Source of the DNA: Rhizobiales bacterium SYSU XM002
GTDB lineage: Bacteria; Pseudomonadota; Alphaproteobacteria; Rhizobiales; Beijerinckiaceae
Assembly (NCBI GenBank): GCA_009846685.1
Contig: VWVY01000001.1
Span: 434,001 to 498,000, forward strand
Length of the DNA stretch: 64,000 bases
Direction of reading: 5' to 3'
In this document: in pieces, positions 9,335 through 22,559 of the stretch
Numbering within the stretch: the stretch's first letter is position 1
Layout: each line of letters opens with the position of its first letter
Notes under the pieces: model-generated
What the model was told of the DNA's origin: nothing
The model's database searches: none
Seen by the model: only the letters and a program-made list of their open reading frames with translations
Made by a program: the position numbers and the translations under genes

Positions 9335-9393
9335 GTCAGCCTCTTGTCGATCGGCGGCAGGGAATGAAAAACGTCGAACAATCTGAAGGTTAT

Positions 9394-9446
9394 ATAGAAA
9401 AAATTTCTTATCGAGACAATGACAGGCGGTTGAATAGAAAAAATTT
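9394..9446. repeat. Pair of 13-bp A-tract direct repeats, candidate Lrp-type operator
   Basis: ATAGAAAAAATTT occurs at 9394-9406 and again at 9434-9446, exactly 40 bp apart, close to four helical turns. The pair lies in the 169-nt gap between the divergent sulfurtransferase and Lrp-family genes, where the DNA is much more AT-rich than its surroundings. Lrp-family octamers bind phased AT-rich sites, so control of both genes is likely. Confidence 0.65.
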
Positions 9447-9503
9447 TCCGATTATCGTTCCTCCATCCATGAACGATTTTCGAAACCGGGATCAGGCAAC
9501 AAA

Positions 9504-9995
9504 ATGGATTCTTTCGACCGCGCCATCCTCGTCCTCATCCAGGAGGATTCCTCGCTGCCCCTGAACGAAATCGCCGCGCGCGTTGGCCTTTCGCCGACAC
9601 CGTGCTGGAACCGGATTCGCAAGATGGAGGAGGCGGGAATCATCTCGCGACGCGTTGCGATCCTCGACGCGCCGAAGCTCGGGCTCGGCGTCACTATCTA
9701 CGTCTCGATTGAGACCTCCGACCATTCGGAGGGCTGGCTGGCGCGCTTTGCCGAGGCCGTGCGCGCGATGCCGGAAGTCGTGGATGTCTACCGTATGTCC
9801 GGCGATGTGGATTACATGATGCGCGTCGTGGTGCCGGGCATCGACGCTTACGACGATTTCTACCGCCGTCTCATCAAGGCGGTTCCACTCAAGAATGTGA
9901 CCTCGCGCTTCGCGATGGAGAAGATCAAGGCCACGACGTCGCTGCCGCTGGATCAGTCGCCGGTGTTCAAGCAGCGAAAGAAGACGGCGAAGTAG
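9504..9995 (+). CDS. Lrp/AsnC family transcriptional regulator
   Basis: A 163-residue regulator. The helix-turn-helix covers about residues 14-40 (L-P-L-N-E-I-A-A-R-V-G-L-S-P-T-P-C-W-N-R) and the ligand-sensing RAM domain covers about 60-150. The S-P-T-P-C-W segment resembles the group that includes DecR (YbaO), which senses cysteine in E. coli. The divergent neighbour is a sulfurtransferase, which fits sensing of cysteine or another sulfur amino acid, but the ligand cannot be read from sequence. Repeats at 9394-9446 are the likely operator and may also give autoregulation. Confidence 0.9.
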   Translation: MDSFDRAILVLIQEDSSLPLNEIAARVGLSPTPCWNRIRKMEEAGIISRRVAILDAPKLGLGVTIYVSIETSDHSEGWLARFAEAVRAMPEVVDVYRMSGDVDYMMRVVVPGIDAYDDFYRRLIKAVPLKNVTSRFAMEKIKATTSLPLDQSPVFKQRKKTAK

Positions 9996-10083
9996 GGGAG
10001 GTGCGACAGTACACGCCGGAGGGCGCATGGCGCCTGTAAAGCGCTGCCGGTCGTTCCTGCCAAACCATTGACGGAGTTTGTCG

Positions 10084-10605
10084 ATGTCTCGTCTCGCAAC
10101 CGGATTGTCGATCGCTGTTGTACTCGCCTGCGCGACCCCGGCTTTGGCAAGACCGCTCGAGATGCAGTTGCCCTATGGAAAGGAAGCCTGCTGGGAGCGG
10201 TCTTACGACGCCGCGCATCTGGCCGCCCATCCCGGCCAGAAAGTCGTTGGCATCAAGCTGGCAAAGGTCGCGGAAAGCACCGATTTTCCCCAGACGGCCG
10301 TCACGCTTTACATCAACCTGCGCAAGCGCACCGCCGAGAGCGACGGCGGCTATGATTATTCGAACACCGCGTTCTGCAAGGGCTCGGGCAAGGCTTTGGC
10401 CTGCGAGAACGAATATGGTCTCGGAAAATTCCGCATTGAGGCCGCGCCGAACGGCGGCCTGATTATTCGCAATCCCGGGATCTGGGCCAATCCGAACCCC
10501 TATGACGCCGAAGAAAAAGCCGATGACGCGGTGTCGATTCCGGCCAAGCCCGACGACGGAAGTTGGCTGCTTGACCGGAAAATGACGACCAATTGCCCGT
10601 ACTGA
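10084..10605 (+). CDS. Exported protein of unknown function (173 aa)
   Basis: A signal peptide (residues 1-21, ending P-A-L-A) is followed by a soluble domain of about 150 residues with four cysteines (E-A-C-W, A-F-C-K, L-A-C-E, T-N-C-P-Y). I do not recognise the family. The ATG at 10084 is preferred because ACGGAG lies seven bases upstream; a TTG at 10078 would be too close to it. The stop abuts, without overlap, the stop of the convergent marC-like gene. Confidence 0.72.
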   Translation: MSRLATGLSIAVVLACATPALARPLEMQLPYGKEACWERSYDAAHLAAHPGQKVVGIKLAKVAESTDFPQTAVTLYINLRKRTAESDGGYDYSNTAFCKGSGKALACENEYGLGKFRIEAAPNGGLIIRNPGIWANPNPYDAEEKADDAVSIPAKPDDGSWLLDRKMTTNCPY

Positions 10606-11241
10606 TCAGAGAATAGCCTTCACCCCGTCGATCACGAACTGCACCGCCAGCGCAGCGAGGATGACGCCGAGAAGGCGCGTGAGCACGAGATTGCCGGTAA
10701 CGCCGAGCAGCTTCGAAAGCCGGTCGGCGATCAGGAACACCGCGAGACATGCCACCGCGACAACCGCGATCACGACAACGAGCGCGCCGAGCTTCATGCC
10801 GTTGCCGCCCGCATTGCCCGCTAGCAGCATGGTCGCGGTAATTGTTCCCGGTCCGGCCATCAGCGGGATCGCAAGCGGGAACGCCGCTACATTATGGATA
10901 TGGTCCTGATCGACGGCCGTGCGGGCGACCGAGGACTTCCGCTGCGTCCGGATTTCGAAAATCATTTCGAAGGCGATCCAGAACAGCAACAACCCACCCG
11001 CGATGCGGAAGGCAGGAAAGCCGATCCCCAGCGCGCCGAGCACCGGCTGGCCGAAGAACGCAAACCCGAGCATGATCCCGCCGGCGATGATCGTCGCCCG
11101 CACGGCGACCGACCGTCGCTCCCCGCCTGTCATGCCAAGCGTCAGGCTCAAAAAGATCGGCGCAAGCCCCGGCGGATCGACCGTGACCATCAGAGTCGTC
11201 AAGGCCGTGAGGAAATAGTCGAGAACGATTTGCGGTATCAT
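10606..11241 (-). CDS. MarC family integral membrane protein
   Basis: A 211-residue protein of the MarC (UPF0056) family with about six membrane helices. Family landmarks include V-D-P-P-G-L-A-P-I-F at residues 21-30, F-R-I-A-G-G-L-L-L-F-W-I-A, and P-L-A-I-P-L-M-A-G-P-G-T-I near residue 122. The family was once linked to multiple antibiotic resistance, which was later doubted; its transport role is unknown. Confidence 0.93.
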   Translation of the reverse strand: MIPQIVLDYFLTALTTLMVTVDPPGLAPIFLSLTLGMTGGERRSVAVRATIIAGGIMLGFAFFGQPVLGALGIGFPAFRIAGGLLLFWIAFEMIFEIRTQRKSSVARTAVDQDHIHNVAAFPLAIPLMAGPGTITATMLLAGNAGGNGMKLGALVVVIAVVAVACLAVFLIADRLSKLLGVTGNLVLTRLLGVILAALAVQFVIDGVKAIL

Positions 11242-11285
11242 TCGAAAACCTCCGGCACAGCCTGAATGCGGCCCTTGCGATTGCG

Positions 11286-11307
11286 CGCCTCTACGATGTA
11301 AGAGGCG
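11286..11307. repeat. Small inverted repeat in a divergent promoter region
   Basis: CGCCTCT (11286-11292) and AGAGGCG (11301-11307) with an 8-nt spacer, between the divergent marC-like and DUF2306 genes. It could be an operator or chance; no T run follows on either strand. Confidence 0.3.
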
Positions 11308-11376
11308 TTAACATTCGGGCCGGTTGACGCGACCGGAACCACCTGAAATCGGAATGTACCAGCCTCTGGAGAGCTC

Positions 11377-11781
11377 ATGACGCTCGCTCCCTTTTACGCT
11401 GCTCCGCTGCATATCAAAGCGCATATTCTGGCAGCGCTGGTCGTGGTCGGGCTTTCGCCGCTGCAATTCTGGGGATTTCGCAAGGGAACGATCCTCCATC
11501 GAGTGAGCGGCTATCTCTGGATGGCGGCAATGGTCACCGTGGCGCTTTCGTCCTTCCTGATTTCCAGCACCTTCCCCGTGCGGATCGGCCCGTTTGGCCC
11601 GATCCATTTGCTTTCGGTCCTGGCGCTGTTTTCCGTTGTGCGCGCGATCCTCTATGCCCGTGCCCACAATGTGACTGGCCACCGGCAGACTCTTGTCGGC
11701 CTTTCGATCGGCTTCTGGGCCGCAGCTGCCTTCACCTTGCTACCGTCGAGACTGATGGGCGCGATTTTCTTCGGGTCCTGA
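11377..11781 (+). CDS. DUF2306 family membrane protein
   Basis: A 134-residue protein with four predicted membrane helices. It carries the DUF2306 pattern: H-I-K-A-H-I-L-A-A near residue 12, G-T-I-L-H-R-V-S-G-Y-L-W-M near 37, and G-H-R-Q-T-L-V-G-L near 100. The conserved His and Arg residues facing the membrane interior are typical, but no biochemical function is known to me. It is followed by gyrA after 119 nt, in which no terminator is visible. Confidence 0.82.
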   Translation: MTLAPFYAAPLHIKAHILAALVVVGLSPLQFWGFRKGTILHRVSGYLWMAAMVTVALSSFLISSTFPVRIGPFGPIHLLSVLALFSVVRAILYARAHNVTGHRQTLVGLSIGFWAAAAFTLLPSRLMGAIFFGS

Positions 11782-11900
11782 AGCCGACTTATCCCCACCC
11801 GGCATTCGCTTCGCGCCGCGGAATCGCCTAGAACAAGCGCCAGTCTCGCGCGCATCCGCACGCGACGATTCCCGCTCTATGGCATAATCAGGGTTCATCC

Positions 11901-14642
<2,742 letters not shown>

Positions 14643-14679
14643 CGCTTGCTGTCAGCCGAAAACGGCATAAATTACGACT

Positions 14680-14772
14680 ATCCGAGGGGCGCCCCGTGAT
14701 GGGCTGAGATTGGGGAATGGGCCCCAAGCACCCTTTGAACCTGATCCGGGTCATGCCGGCGAAGGGACGGGT
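14680..14772 (+). promoter_or_regulatory. TPP riboswitch (thi element)
   Basis: The conserved thi-box parts appear in order: GAGGGGCGCCCC (14684-14695), GGGCTGAGAT (14701-14710), then ACCCTTTGAACCTGATCCGG (from 14730) and GTCATGCCGGCGAAGGGA. The spacing and helices match the thiamine-pyrophosphate riboswitch. It lies about 130 nt upstream of thiC, which it should switch off when thiamine pyrophosphate is plentiful. Confidence 0.97.
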
Positions 14773-14800
14773 TTCGCGGGCTTCATCCCCGCCCTTCCTT
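14761..14800 (+). terminator. Candidate expression-platform hairpin of the TPP riboswitch
   Basis: GAAGGG (14761-14766), a bulged A and CGGG can pair with CCCG and CCCTTC (14788-14797), followed by CTTT. The 5' arm overlaps the 3' edge of the riboswitch aptamer, so its formation would compete with aptamer closure. The U tract is poor, so the switch may act by Rho or by hiding downstream signals instead. Confidence 0.35.
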
Positions 14801-14823
14801 TGATGGCATGGCTCTCTTCCGAA

Positions 14824-16765
<1,942 letters not shown>

Positions 16766-16834
16766 TCCGACCAAAGGCCGGCTGGTATTGCACTGCAAAA
16801 CAGGGCATCCAGCCGTTTTTCGCGGGGAACTTGA

Positions 16835-17689
16835 ATGGCAGGCCCGATCATTCTGGAAACAATTGCGGCATTGCGCGCTTGGCGATCGGAGCGGCGCGCG
16901 GCCGGCAAGCGCATCGGTCTGGTACCGACGATGGGCGCGCTGCACGCCGGCCACCTCAGCCTCGTGACGGGGGTGAAGCAGGCAGCCGACGAGGCGGTCG
17001 TTTCGATTTTCGTCAACCCGACGCAGTTTGCGCCAACGGAAGATTTTTCAAAATATCCCAGAACATTCGACCGGGATGTTAAACTTCTGGCCGAGGTTGG
17101 TGCCGAGGCCGTTTTCGCCCCTCATGTTCAAGATATGTATCCGTCCGGTTTCGCGACAACTGTCAGCCTCGACGGACCGGCCAAGGTCGGGCTGGAGGAC
17201 GCTTTCCGGCCGACGCATTTCGCGGGCGTCGCCACGGTCGTAACCAAGCTGCTGCTTCAGGCGCTGCCGGATGTCGCGATTTTCGGCGAAAAGGACTTCC
17301 AGCAGCTCGCGGTCATCCGCCGCTTTGTGCGCGATCTCGACATCCCCTCGGAAATCCTCGGCGGCACCACCATCCGTGAGACCGACGGTCTCGCACTGTC
17401 CTCGCGCAACGTCTACCTCTCACCGGAGGAGCGCGCCGTCGCACCAACGATCTACCGGGTGTTGCAGGAGGCAGCCGAACTTGTACGCAAGCGCCAGCCG
17501 CTCGATCGCATCGAAATCGAGGCGGCGCAGGCGTTGGCTGCGGCCGGTTTTGCCGTTGACTACGTCGCCATCCGCGATGCACTGAGCCTCGCGCCGCCCT
17601 ATGCCGCCGCCGACCCGAAGCGGTTGCGACTGCTCGTGGCAGCGAAGCTGGGCAAGACGCGGCTCATCGACAACATCGCGGCGGTCTAG
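16835..17689 (+). CDS. panC: Pantothenate synthetase
   Basis: A 284-residue ligase joining pantoate and beta-alanine with ATP, the last step to vitamin B5. The HIGH-like motif appears in M-G-A-L-H-A-G-H-L-S-L-V near residue 30, and F-V-N-P-T-Q-F-A-P near 58 and G-E-K-D-F-Q-Q near 150 are standard for the family. coaD, a later step of coenzyme A synthesis, lies about 2 kb downstream but is not in the same transcript. The stop overlaps the ppk2 stop (see that entry). Confidence 0.97.
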   Translation: MAGPIILETIAALRAWRSERRAAGKRIGLVPTMGALHAGHLSLVTGVKQAADEAVVSIFVNPTQFAPTEDFSKYPRTFDRDVKLLAEVGAEAVFAPHVQDMYPSGFATTVSLDGPAKVGLEDAFRPTHFAGVATVVTKLLLQALPDVAIFGEKDFQQLAVIRRFVRDLDIPSEILGGTTIRETDGLALSSRNVYLSPEERAVAPTIYRVLQEAAELVRKRQPLDRIEIEAAQALAAAGFAVDYVAIRDALSLAPPYAAADPKRLRLLVAAKLGKTRLIDNIAAV

Positions 17690-18588
17690 CTTTCGAGCAG
17701 TGCCTTGCGCGCGTCGGCCAGCTTTGCGGTCGCCTCGGCGGAGAGCACGGGATACTCAAGGTTGAGCTCTTCCATCTCGGCGATGATCGCCTGCATCACC
17801 GCGAGGCGCATGAACCATTTCCGATCCGCCGGAATGACATACCACGGCGCATGAGGGGCGGCGGTGGCGCGGATCGCCTCCTCGTATGCCGCCATGTAGT
17901 CGGCCCAGAAGGCGCGCTCGGCAACGTCACGGGCATTGAATTTCCAGTTCTTGTGCGGATTGTCGATGCGTTCGAGCTGGCGTGCCTTCTGCTCGTCTTT
18001 CGAGACATGCAGGAAGAACTTCATCAGCTTGACGCCGGAGCGCGCGAGATGGCGCTCGTGGTCGGCAATGGCGTCGAGGCGCTCCGCCCAGAATTTGTCC
18101 GACCCGGCCTTTTTCATGATGCCGTTGTCCGGCAGGCGTTGTCCCTTGAGGAAGTCGGTGTGCACACGCACCACCAGCACTTCCTCGTAATAGGACCGGT
18201 TGTGGATGCCGATCCGCCCGCGCTCCGGCAACGCCTTGGCCGTGCGCCAGAGAAAGTCGTGGTCTAGTTCCTCCGCGGAGGGCGCCTTGAAGGAATGGAC
18301 CTGACACCCCTGCGGGTTCACGCCCGACATAACATGCTCGATCGTCGAATCCTTACCCGCTGCATCCATCGCCTGCAGGATCATCAGCACTGCCCAGCTG
18401 TCCGCGGCATAGAGACGATCCTGCATTTCCTTGAGTTTGACCTTGCCTTCCTCCAGCAATGCCTTGCCCTCGGACTTGGTGAGTTCATGTCCGCCAATAT
18501 CGTCGGGTTCGTGGTCGGCGAGACGAAACTTTTTGCCGTTCGTGATGCGGAACGGGGCGACGAACTGAGCGGCATTCTCGATCGGCAT
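17686..18588 (-). CDS. Polyphosphate kinase 2 family protein
   Basis: A 300-residue single-domain PPK2 that moves phosphate between inorganic polyphosphate and nucleotides. The Walker A-like motif D-A-A-G-K-D is at residues 75-80 and the Walker B-like region H-N-R-S-Y-Y-E-E near 153. G-V-N-P-Q-G-C and S-F-K-A-P-S match the class III type, which can phosphorylate both AMP and ADP; class assignment is by resemblance. The TAG stops of ppk2 and the convergent panC lie in the same four bases, CTAG at 17686-17689. Confidence 0.9.
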   Translation of the reverse strand: MPIENAAQFVAPFRITNGKKFRLADHEPDDIGGHELTKSEGKALLEEGKVKLKEMQDRLYAADSWAVLMILQAMDAAGKDSTIEHVMSGVNPQGCQVHSFKAPSAEELDHDFLWRTAKALPERGRIGIHNRSYYEEVLVVRVHTDFLKGQRLPDNGIMKKAGSDKFWAERLDAIADHERHLARSGVKLMKFFLHVSKDEQKARQLERIDNPHKNWKFNARDVAERAFWADYMAAYEEAIRATAAPHAPWYVIPADRKWFMRLAVMQAIIAEMEELNLEYPVLSAEATAKLADARKALLES

Positions 18589-18687
18589 GGCAAACTCCGG
18601 CTACGCTACACGCGAAATAGACGCCGAAATCACCGACGCGGCAAGGCCGGCCTTGCCAGCTACCGTGCGGCACGCCATAGCAGCCCG

Positions 18688-19365
18688 ATGACATATGCCA
18701 TCATCTATGATTGCGACGGCACGCTGATCGACAGCGAGCATATCGCCGGCTCGGTCTGTGCCGAAGCACTGACATCCATCGGCTTTCCCACGACGATGGA
18801 AGCCTTCAACGCCCGGTTCAACGGCATTCCCGTGGCCGAGACCTGGGCGATGATCCGTGCCGAACTGCCGGTTGAGCTGCCGCCCGGTTTCAACGAGGCG
18901 ATCAATGCCGAGATCTATCGGCGGTTCGAAACCGAGCTCGAGCCGATCGCAGGCGTCGCCGACGCCATCGAGCAGATCGGCGGACTGCGGGCTGTCGCCT
19001 CCTCGACGCGGCTGCCGGTGCTTGCGCGCAATCTCGCAAAAACGGACCTCGCGCGCTTCTTCGATCCGCATATCTATTCGGCCTCGCAGGTCGCCCGAGG
19101 CAAGCCCGCCCCGGATGTGTTTCTCTACGCCGCGAGCCAGATCGGCGCTGACCCGGCGCATACGGTCATCATTGAAGATTCCGTTGCGGGGGTCACCGCC
19201 GGAATTCGCGCCGGCATGACCGTCATCGGCTTTCACGGCGCATCGAACGGTGTGCCGGAACTCGACACGCGACTTATGACCGCCGGCGCCCGAACCGTCA
19301 TTGCCAATATGGCGGACTTGCCCGAAGCTGTCGAAAGTCTCTGGCGATCGATGGGGAAACGTTGA
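18688..19365 (+). CDS. HAD-superfamily hydrolase, subfamily IA
   Basis: A 225-residue phosphatase-like protein. HAD motif I is Y-D-C-D-G-T-L-I-D with the nucleophile D8 and acid/base D10, motif II is A-S-S-T, and motif III/IV is G-K-P-A-P-D-V-F followed by I-E-D-S-V-A-G-V. It has the helical cap of the phosphoglycolate phosphatase/beta-phosphoglucomutase group. The substrate is unknown. The start at 18688 puts motif I at the very N-terminus, as usual; longer frames run into the ppk2 promoter region. Confidence 0.85.
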   Translation: MTYAIIYDCDGTLIDSEHIAGSVCAEALTSIGFPTTMEAFNARFNGIPVAETWAMIRAELPVELPPGFNEAINAEIYRRFETELEPIAGVADAIEQIGGLRAVASSTRLPVLARNLAKTDLARFFDPHIYSASQVARGKPAPDVFLYAASQIGADPAHTVIIEDSVAGVTAGIRAGMTVIGFHGASNGVPELDTRLMTAGARTVIANMADLPEAVESLWRSMGKR

Positions 19366-19709
19366 TGAGGCGCGGCTATCTCGCTTCGTTTCTGGTTCTG
19401 CTGGCCGCTCCGGCGATGGCACAGCAGCCGCGTTCTATCGTCGGCACGTGGCATTTCCCGAACGAAGGCTGCAAGCGCGAGCAAGGCGCGATCACCATCA
19501 GCCCGATGGAGCTGGAAAGCGAGGACGTGCTGTGCAAGTTCAAGACGGTGAAGCGCGAGGGCAACACCGTCATCTGGACCGGCGTCTGCGGCGATGTTGA
19601 AGCCGGCGGCAACCAGCGCGTGACCGCAACCGAAACCGACAAGGGGCTGACGATCCGCTATCATCCCGGCGGAAATGTGCTCGAAGGCCTGCGGCGCTGC
19701 CCGCGCTGA
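19365..19709 (+). CDS. Small exported protein of unknown function (114 aa)
   Basis: A signal peptide (M-R-R-G-Y-L-A-S-F-L-V-L-L-A-A-P-A-M-A) is followed by about 95 residues with G-T-W-H-F at the mature N-terminus, a lipocalin-like or beta-rich beginning, and four cysteines. I cannot assign a family. The ATG overlaps the HAD gene stop by one base (TGATG), so the two are probably translationally coupled. Confidence 0.75.
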   Translation: MRRGYLASFLVLLAAPAMAQQPRSIVGTWHFPNEGCKREQGAITISPMELESEDVLCKFKTVKREGNTVIWTGVCGDVEAGGNQRVTATETDKGLTIRYHPGGNVLEGLRRCPR

Positions 19710-19793
19710 GAGGTTGCCGCACGGATAGATGCCTTGATATCGCGCGCGTTTGCCATTAGCGCTCGACGGCAGAGCTCAATCGGAACCCACCGC

Positions 19794-20291
19794 ATGAACA
19801 CCATCGCTTTTTACGCCGGATCGTTCGATCCGCCCACCAACGGGCATATCGACGTGATCCGCCGCGCTTTCGCGATGGCCGATACGCTGGTGATCGCCAT
19901 CGGCACACACCCTGGCAAGGCGCCCTTGTTCTCGGTCGAGGAGCGCGCAGACATGCTTCGGGCTGTCGCCGCGCCGATCGCCAGCGGCAGGACGTTGACC
20001 ATCGCCACCTTCAACGATCTCACCGTCGATGCCGCCCGGCGCTATGGCGCGACCCTGATGATCCGCGGCCTGCGCGACGGTACGGATCTCGATTACGAGA
20101 TGCAGCTTGCCGGCATGAACGGCGTTCTCGCACCGGACATTCAGACTGTTTTCCTGCCGGCTTCGCCCAATATGCGCCCGATTACCGCCACGCTCGTCCG
20201 GCAGATCGCATCGATGGGCGGTGACATCTCGAGTTTCGTGCCCGAGCCGGTTCGCCTCGCCCTCGCCAACAAGTTCGCGCCGAAGGGCTGA
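19794..20291 (+). CDS. coaD: Phosphopantetheine adenylyltransferase
   Basis: A 165-residue hexameric enzyme that makes dephospho-CoA from 4'-phosphopantetheine and ATP. The nucleotidyltransferase motif [12 protein letters not shown] is at residues 9-20, and I-R-G-L-R-D-G-T-D and [10 protein letters not shown] match the family. The ATG at 19794 gives the normal length. It begins a run of same-strand genes coaD, two cyclophilins, queA and tgt. Confidence 0.97.
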   Translation: MNTIAFYAGSFDPPTNGHIDVIRRAFAMADTLVIAIGTHPGKAPLFSVEERADMLRAVAAPIASGRTLTIATFNDLTVDAARRYGATLMIRGLRDGTDLDYEMQLAGMNGVLAPDIQTVFLPASPNMRPITATLVRQIASMGGDISSFVPEPVRLALANKFAPKG

Positions 20292-20320
20292 CACCTACCG
20301 CATTCTCAGAAGGAAATTCC

Positions 20321-20860
20321 ATGCTCCGCCGTCATCTTCTTGCTGGCTTCGCTGCTGCCGCGATGATCGGACCTGCCGCCGCGCAAGGCTCCAATCTCGA
20401 TCCGAAAAACACCCTCCAGATCGACCTGAAGGACGGGAAGGTACTGATCGCGCTCAGGCCGGATCTCGCGCCGAAGCATGTCGAGCGGATCAAGACACTC
20501 GCGAAAAAGGGCTTCTATGACGGCATCGTCTTCCATCGCGTGATTGATGGGTTCATGGCGCAGACGGGCGATCCGCGCGGCACCGGGACCGGCGGTTCCG
20601 ATCTGCCGAACCTGCCGGCCGAATTCTCGACGGAGCCGTTCGTGCGCGGCATTGTGGGCGCCGCCCGCACGCCGGATCCCAACTCCGCCAACAGCCAGTT
20701 CTTCATCATGTTCGGCCGCGCTCCGAACCTCGACAGGCAATACACCGTCTGGGGCAAGGTGGTTTCCGGCATGGAATTCGTCGACCGCATCAAACGCGGC
20801 GAGCCCCCCAGCAACCCTGACAAGATGCTGAAGGTCCGCCTTCTGTCCGACGTGAAGTAA
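20321..20860 (+). CDS. Periplasmic cyclophilin-type peptidyl-prolyl isomerase
   Basis: A 179-residue cyclophilin with a signal peptide (residues 1-23, ending G-P-A-A-A-Q). The core motif [11 protein letters not shown] holds the catalytic Arg, and [11 protein letters not shown] the substrate-site Gln-Phe. It would assist folding of exported proteins. AAGGAAA lies before the start, 30 nt after coaD. The next gene encodes the cytoplasmic paralogue. Confidence 0.93.
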   Translation: MLRRHLLAGFAAAAMIGPAAAQGSNLDPKNTLQIDLKDGKVLIALRPDLAPKHVERIKTLAKKGFYDGIVFHRVIDGFMAQTGDPRGTGTGGSDLPNLPAEFSTEPFVRGIVGAARTPDPNSANSQFFIMFGRAPNLDRQYTVWGKVVSGMEFVDRIKRGEPPSNPDKMLKVRLLSDVK

Positions 20861-20965
20861 GAAATCGAAAGAAGCATCCTCGGCTTCCAGCGGAGTATGG
20901 GGAACGAATGCGACGCCAAGCAGGGCCGGATGGTCCATCGCAAGGGTCCAGAAAAGGAAAATGAC

Positions 20966-21430
20966 ATGGCAGATGCCGAAAACACCCTGATCCTCGACAC
21001 CACCAAGGGCCCGGTCACGATTGAACTGCGCCCGGATCTCGCGCCGGGGCATGTCGCGCATATCAAGAAACTCGTCCGCGAAGGTTTTTACGACGGGCTC
21101 TCGTTCCACCGCGTGATCGACGGCTTCATGGCACAGGGTGGCTGCCCCGACGGCACCGGCATGGGCGGCTCGTCCTACCCGGACCTCAAGGCCGAGTTCA
21201 ACGATGAGCCGCATGTCCGCGGCGTGTGCTCGATGGCCCGTGCCCGCAACCCGGATTCGGCAAACAGCCAGTTCTTCATCTGCTTCGACGACGCGACCTT
21301 CCTCGATGGGCAATATACCGTCTGGGGCAAGGTTACCGAGGGGATGGAAAACGTTGACCAGTTCGCACGCGGCGAGCCGGTACGGAACCCGGATCGCATC
21401 AACAAGGCGACCATCGCCGCCGATGCCTGA
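20966..21430 (+). CDS. Cytoplasmic cyclophilin-type peptidyl-prolyl isomerase
   Basis: A 154-residue cyclophilin without signal peptide. It has [19 protein letters not shown] and N-S-Q-F-F-I-C-F. The start at 20966 is chosen because AAAAGGAAA lies just upstream and the protein then begins [11 protein letters not shown], the usual N-terminus of this group; a frame from 20897 would add 23 non-conserved residues. Its stop lies inside the queA start region. Confidence 0.93.
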   Translation: MADAENTLILDTTKGPVTIELRPDLAPGHVAHIKKLVREGFYDGLSFHRVIDGFMAQGGCPDGTGMGGSSYPDLKAEFNDEPHVRGVCSMARARNPDSANSQFFICFDDATFLDGQYTVWGKVTEGMENVDQFARGEPVRNPDRINKATIAADA

Positions 21431-22559
21431 GGCGAACATCTCCGCCAGTGCTGACGACAGGGAGGGAGGGCGCAAGCTCTCCCTTTCCGATTTCGACTTC
21501 ACGTTGCCCGAAGACCGGATCGCGCTGCACCCTGCGCATCCGCGTGACGCGGCGAAACTCCTGGTCGTGAGAGACGACCGACGCGAGGACCGCATTTTCC
21601 GCGACCTGCCGGACTTGCTCAACCCCGGCGATCTTCTTGTTTTCAACGATACAAAGGTCATCCCCGCGCGCCTCATCGGCGAACGGCAGCGGGAGGAACA
21701 TCGCGTCGGTATCGAGGCCTTGCTTGTCAAACGCCGCGACGACTGCACCTGGGACGCCTTTGCCAAGCCCGGTAAGCGCTTGAAAACCGGTGACAGGATC
21801 GTTTTCGGCTCGGTCAATCCGGTCTGCCTCATCGGCCATCTCGTCGCCGAGGTGATGGCCAAGGGCGAGGAGGGGATCGTCACGCTGCGGTTTGACCGCG
21901 CGGGCGCCTATCTCGACGAAGCCATAGCGCTCGTCGGCGGCATGCCGCTGCCCCCGTACATCCGTGAGGCGCGCCGCCACGCCGGCGACACCGACGAGAG
22001 CCACGACGGCGAGGACTATCAGACCGTATTCGCGAAACGTGACGGCGCGGTCGCGGCGCCCACGGCATCGCTCCATTTCACGCCCGAGGTGTTGGCACGG
22101 CTCGAAACGCGCGGCGTCGACCACACCTTCGTGACGTTACATGTGGGAGCCGGCACCTTCCTGCCCGTGAAGGCGGAAAACCTCGACGAGCACCGCATGC
22201 ACGCCGAATGGGGCGAGGTCCCCCCGGACGCTGCCGACGCAATCAATGCCACACGGGCACGCGGCGGGCGGGTCGTCGCAGTGGGGACGACCGCGTGCCG
22301 GCTGATCGAGACGGCAGCGGCAGCCGGTCAGGTCGCGCCGTTCGTCGGCGAAACGGATATTTTCATCCGCCCCGGTTATCGCTTCCGCACAACCGATGCG
22401 CTCATCACCAATTTCCATCTGCCTAAATCAACGCTGATGATGCTGGTCTCGGCCTTCGCCGGTATCGAAGCCATGCGCGCGGCCTACACCCATGCGATCG
22501 AGAACGGCTATCGCTTCTATTCCTATGGCGACGCGAGCCTGCTATTCCCCGCGCCATGA
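21423..22559 (+). CDS. queA: QueA, S-adenosylmethionine:tRNA ribosyltransferase-isomerase
   Basis: A 378-residue enzyme that transfers and rearranges the ribosyl group of S-adenosylmethionine onto 7-aminomethyl-7-deazaguanine in tRNA, forming epoxyqueuosine. Family landmarks include [10 protein letters not shown] near residue 23, [11 protein letters not shown] and [12 protein letters not shown]. The ATG overlaps the preceding cyclophilin by 8 nt, and the stop overlaps tgt by 4 nt (ATGA), so translation is coupled. Confidence 0.96.
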   Translation: MPEANISASADDREGGRKLSLSDFDFTLPEDRIALHPAHPRDAAKLLVVRDDRREDRIFRDLPDLLNPGDLLVFNDTKVIPARLIGERQREEHRVGIEALLVKRRDDCTWDAFAKPGKRLKTGDRIVFGSVNPVCLIGHLVAEVMAKGEEGIVTLRFDRAGAYLDEAIALVGGMPLPPYIREARRHAGDTDESHDGEDYQTVFAKRDGAVAAPTASLHFTPEVLARLETRGVDHTFVTLHVGAGTFLPVKAENLDEHRMHAEWGEVPPDAADAINATRARGGRVVAVGTTACRLIETAAAAGQVAPFVGETDIFIRPGYRFRTTDALITNFHLPKSTLMMLVSAFAGIEAMRAAYTHAIENGYRFYSYGDASLLFPAP

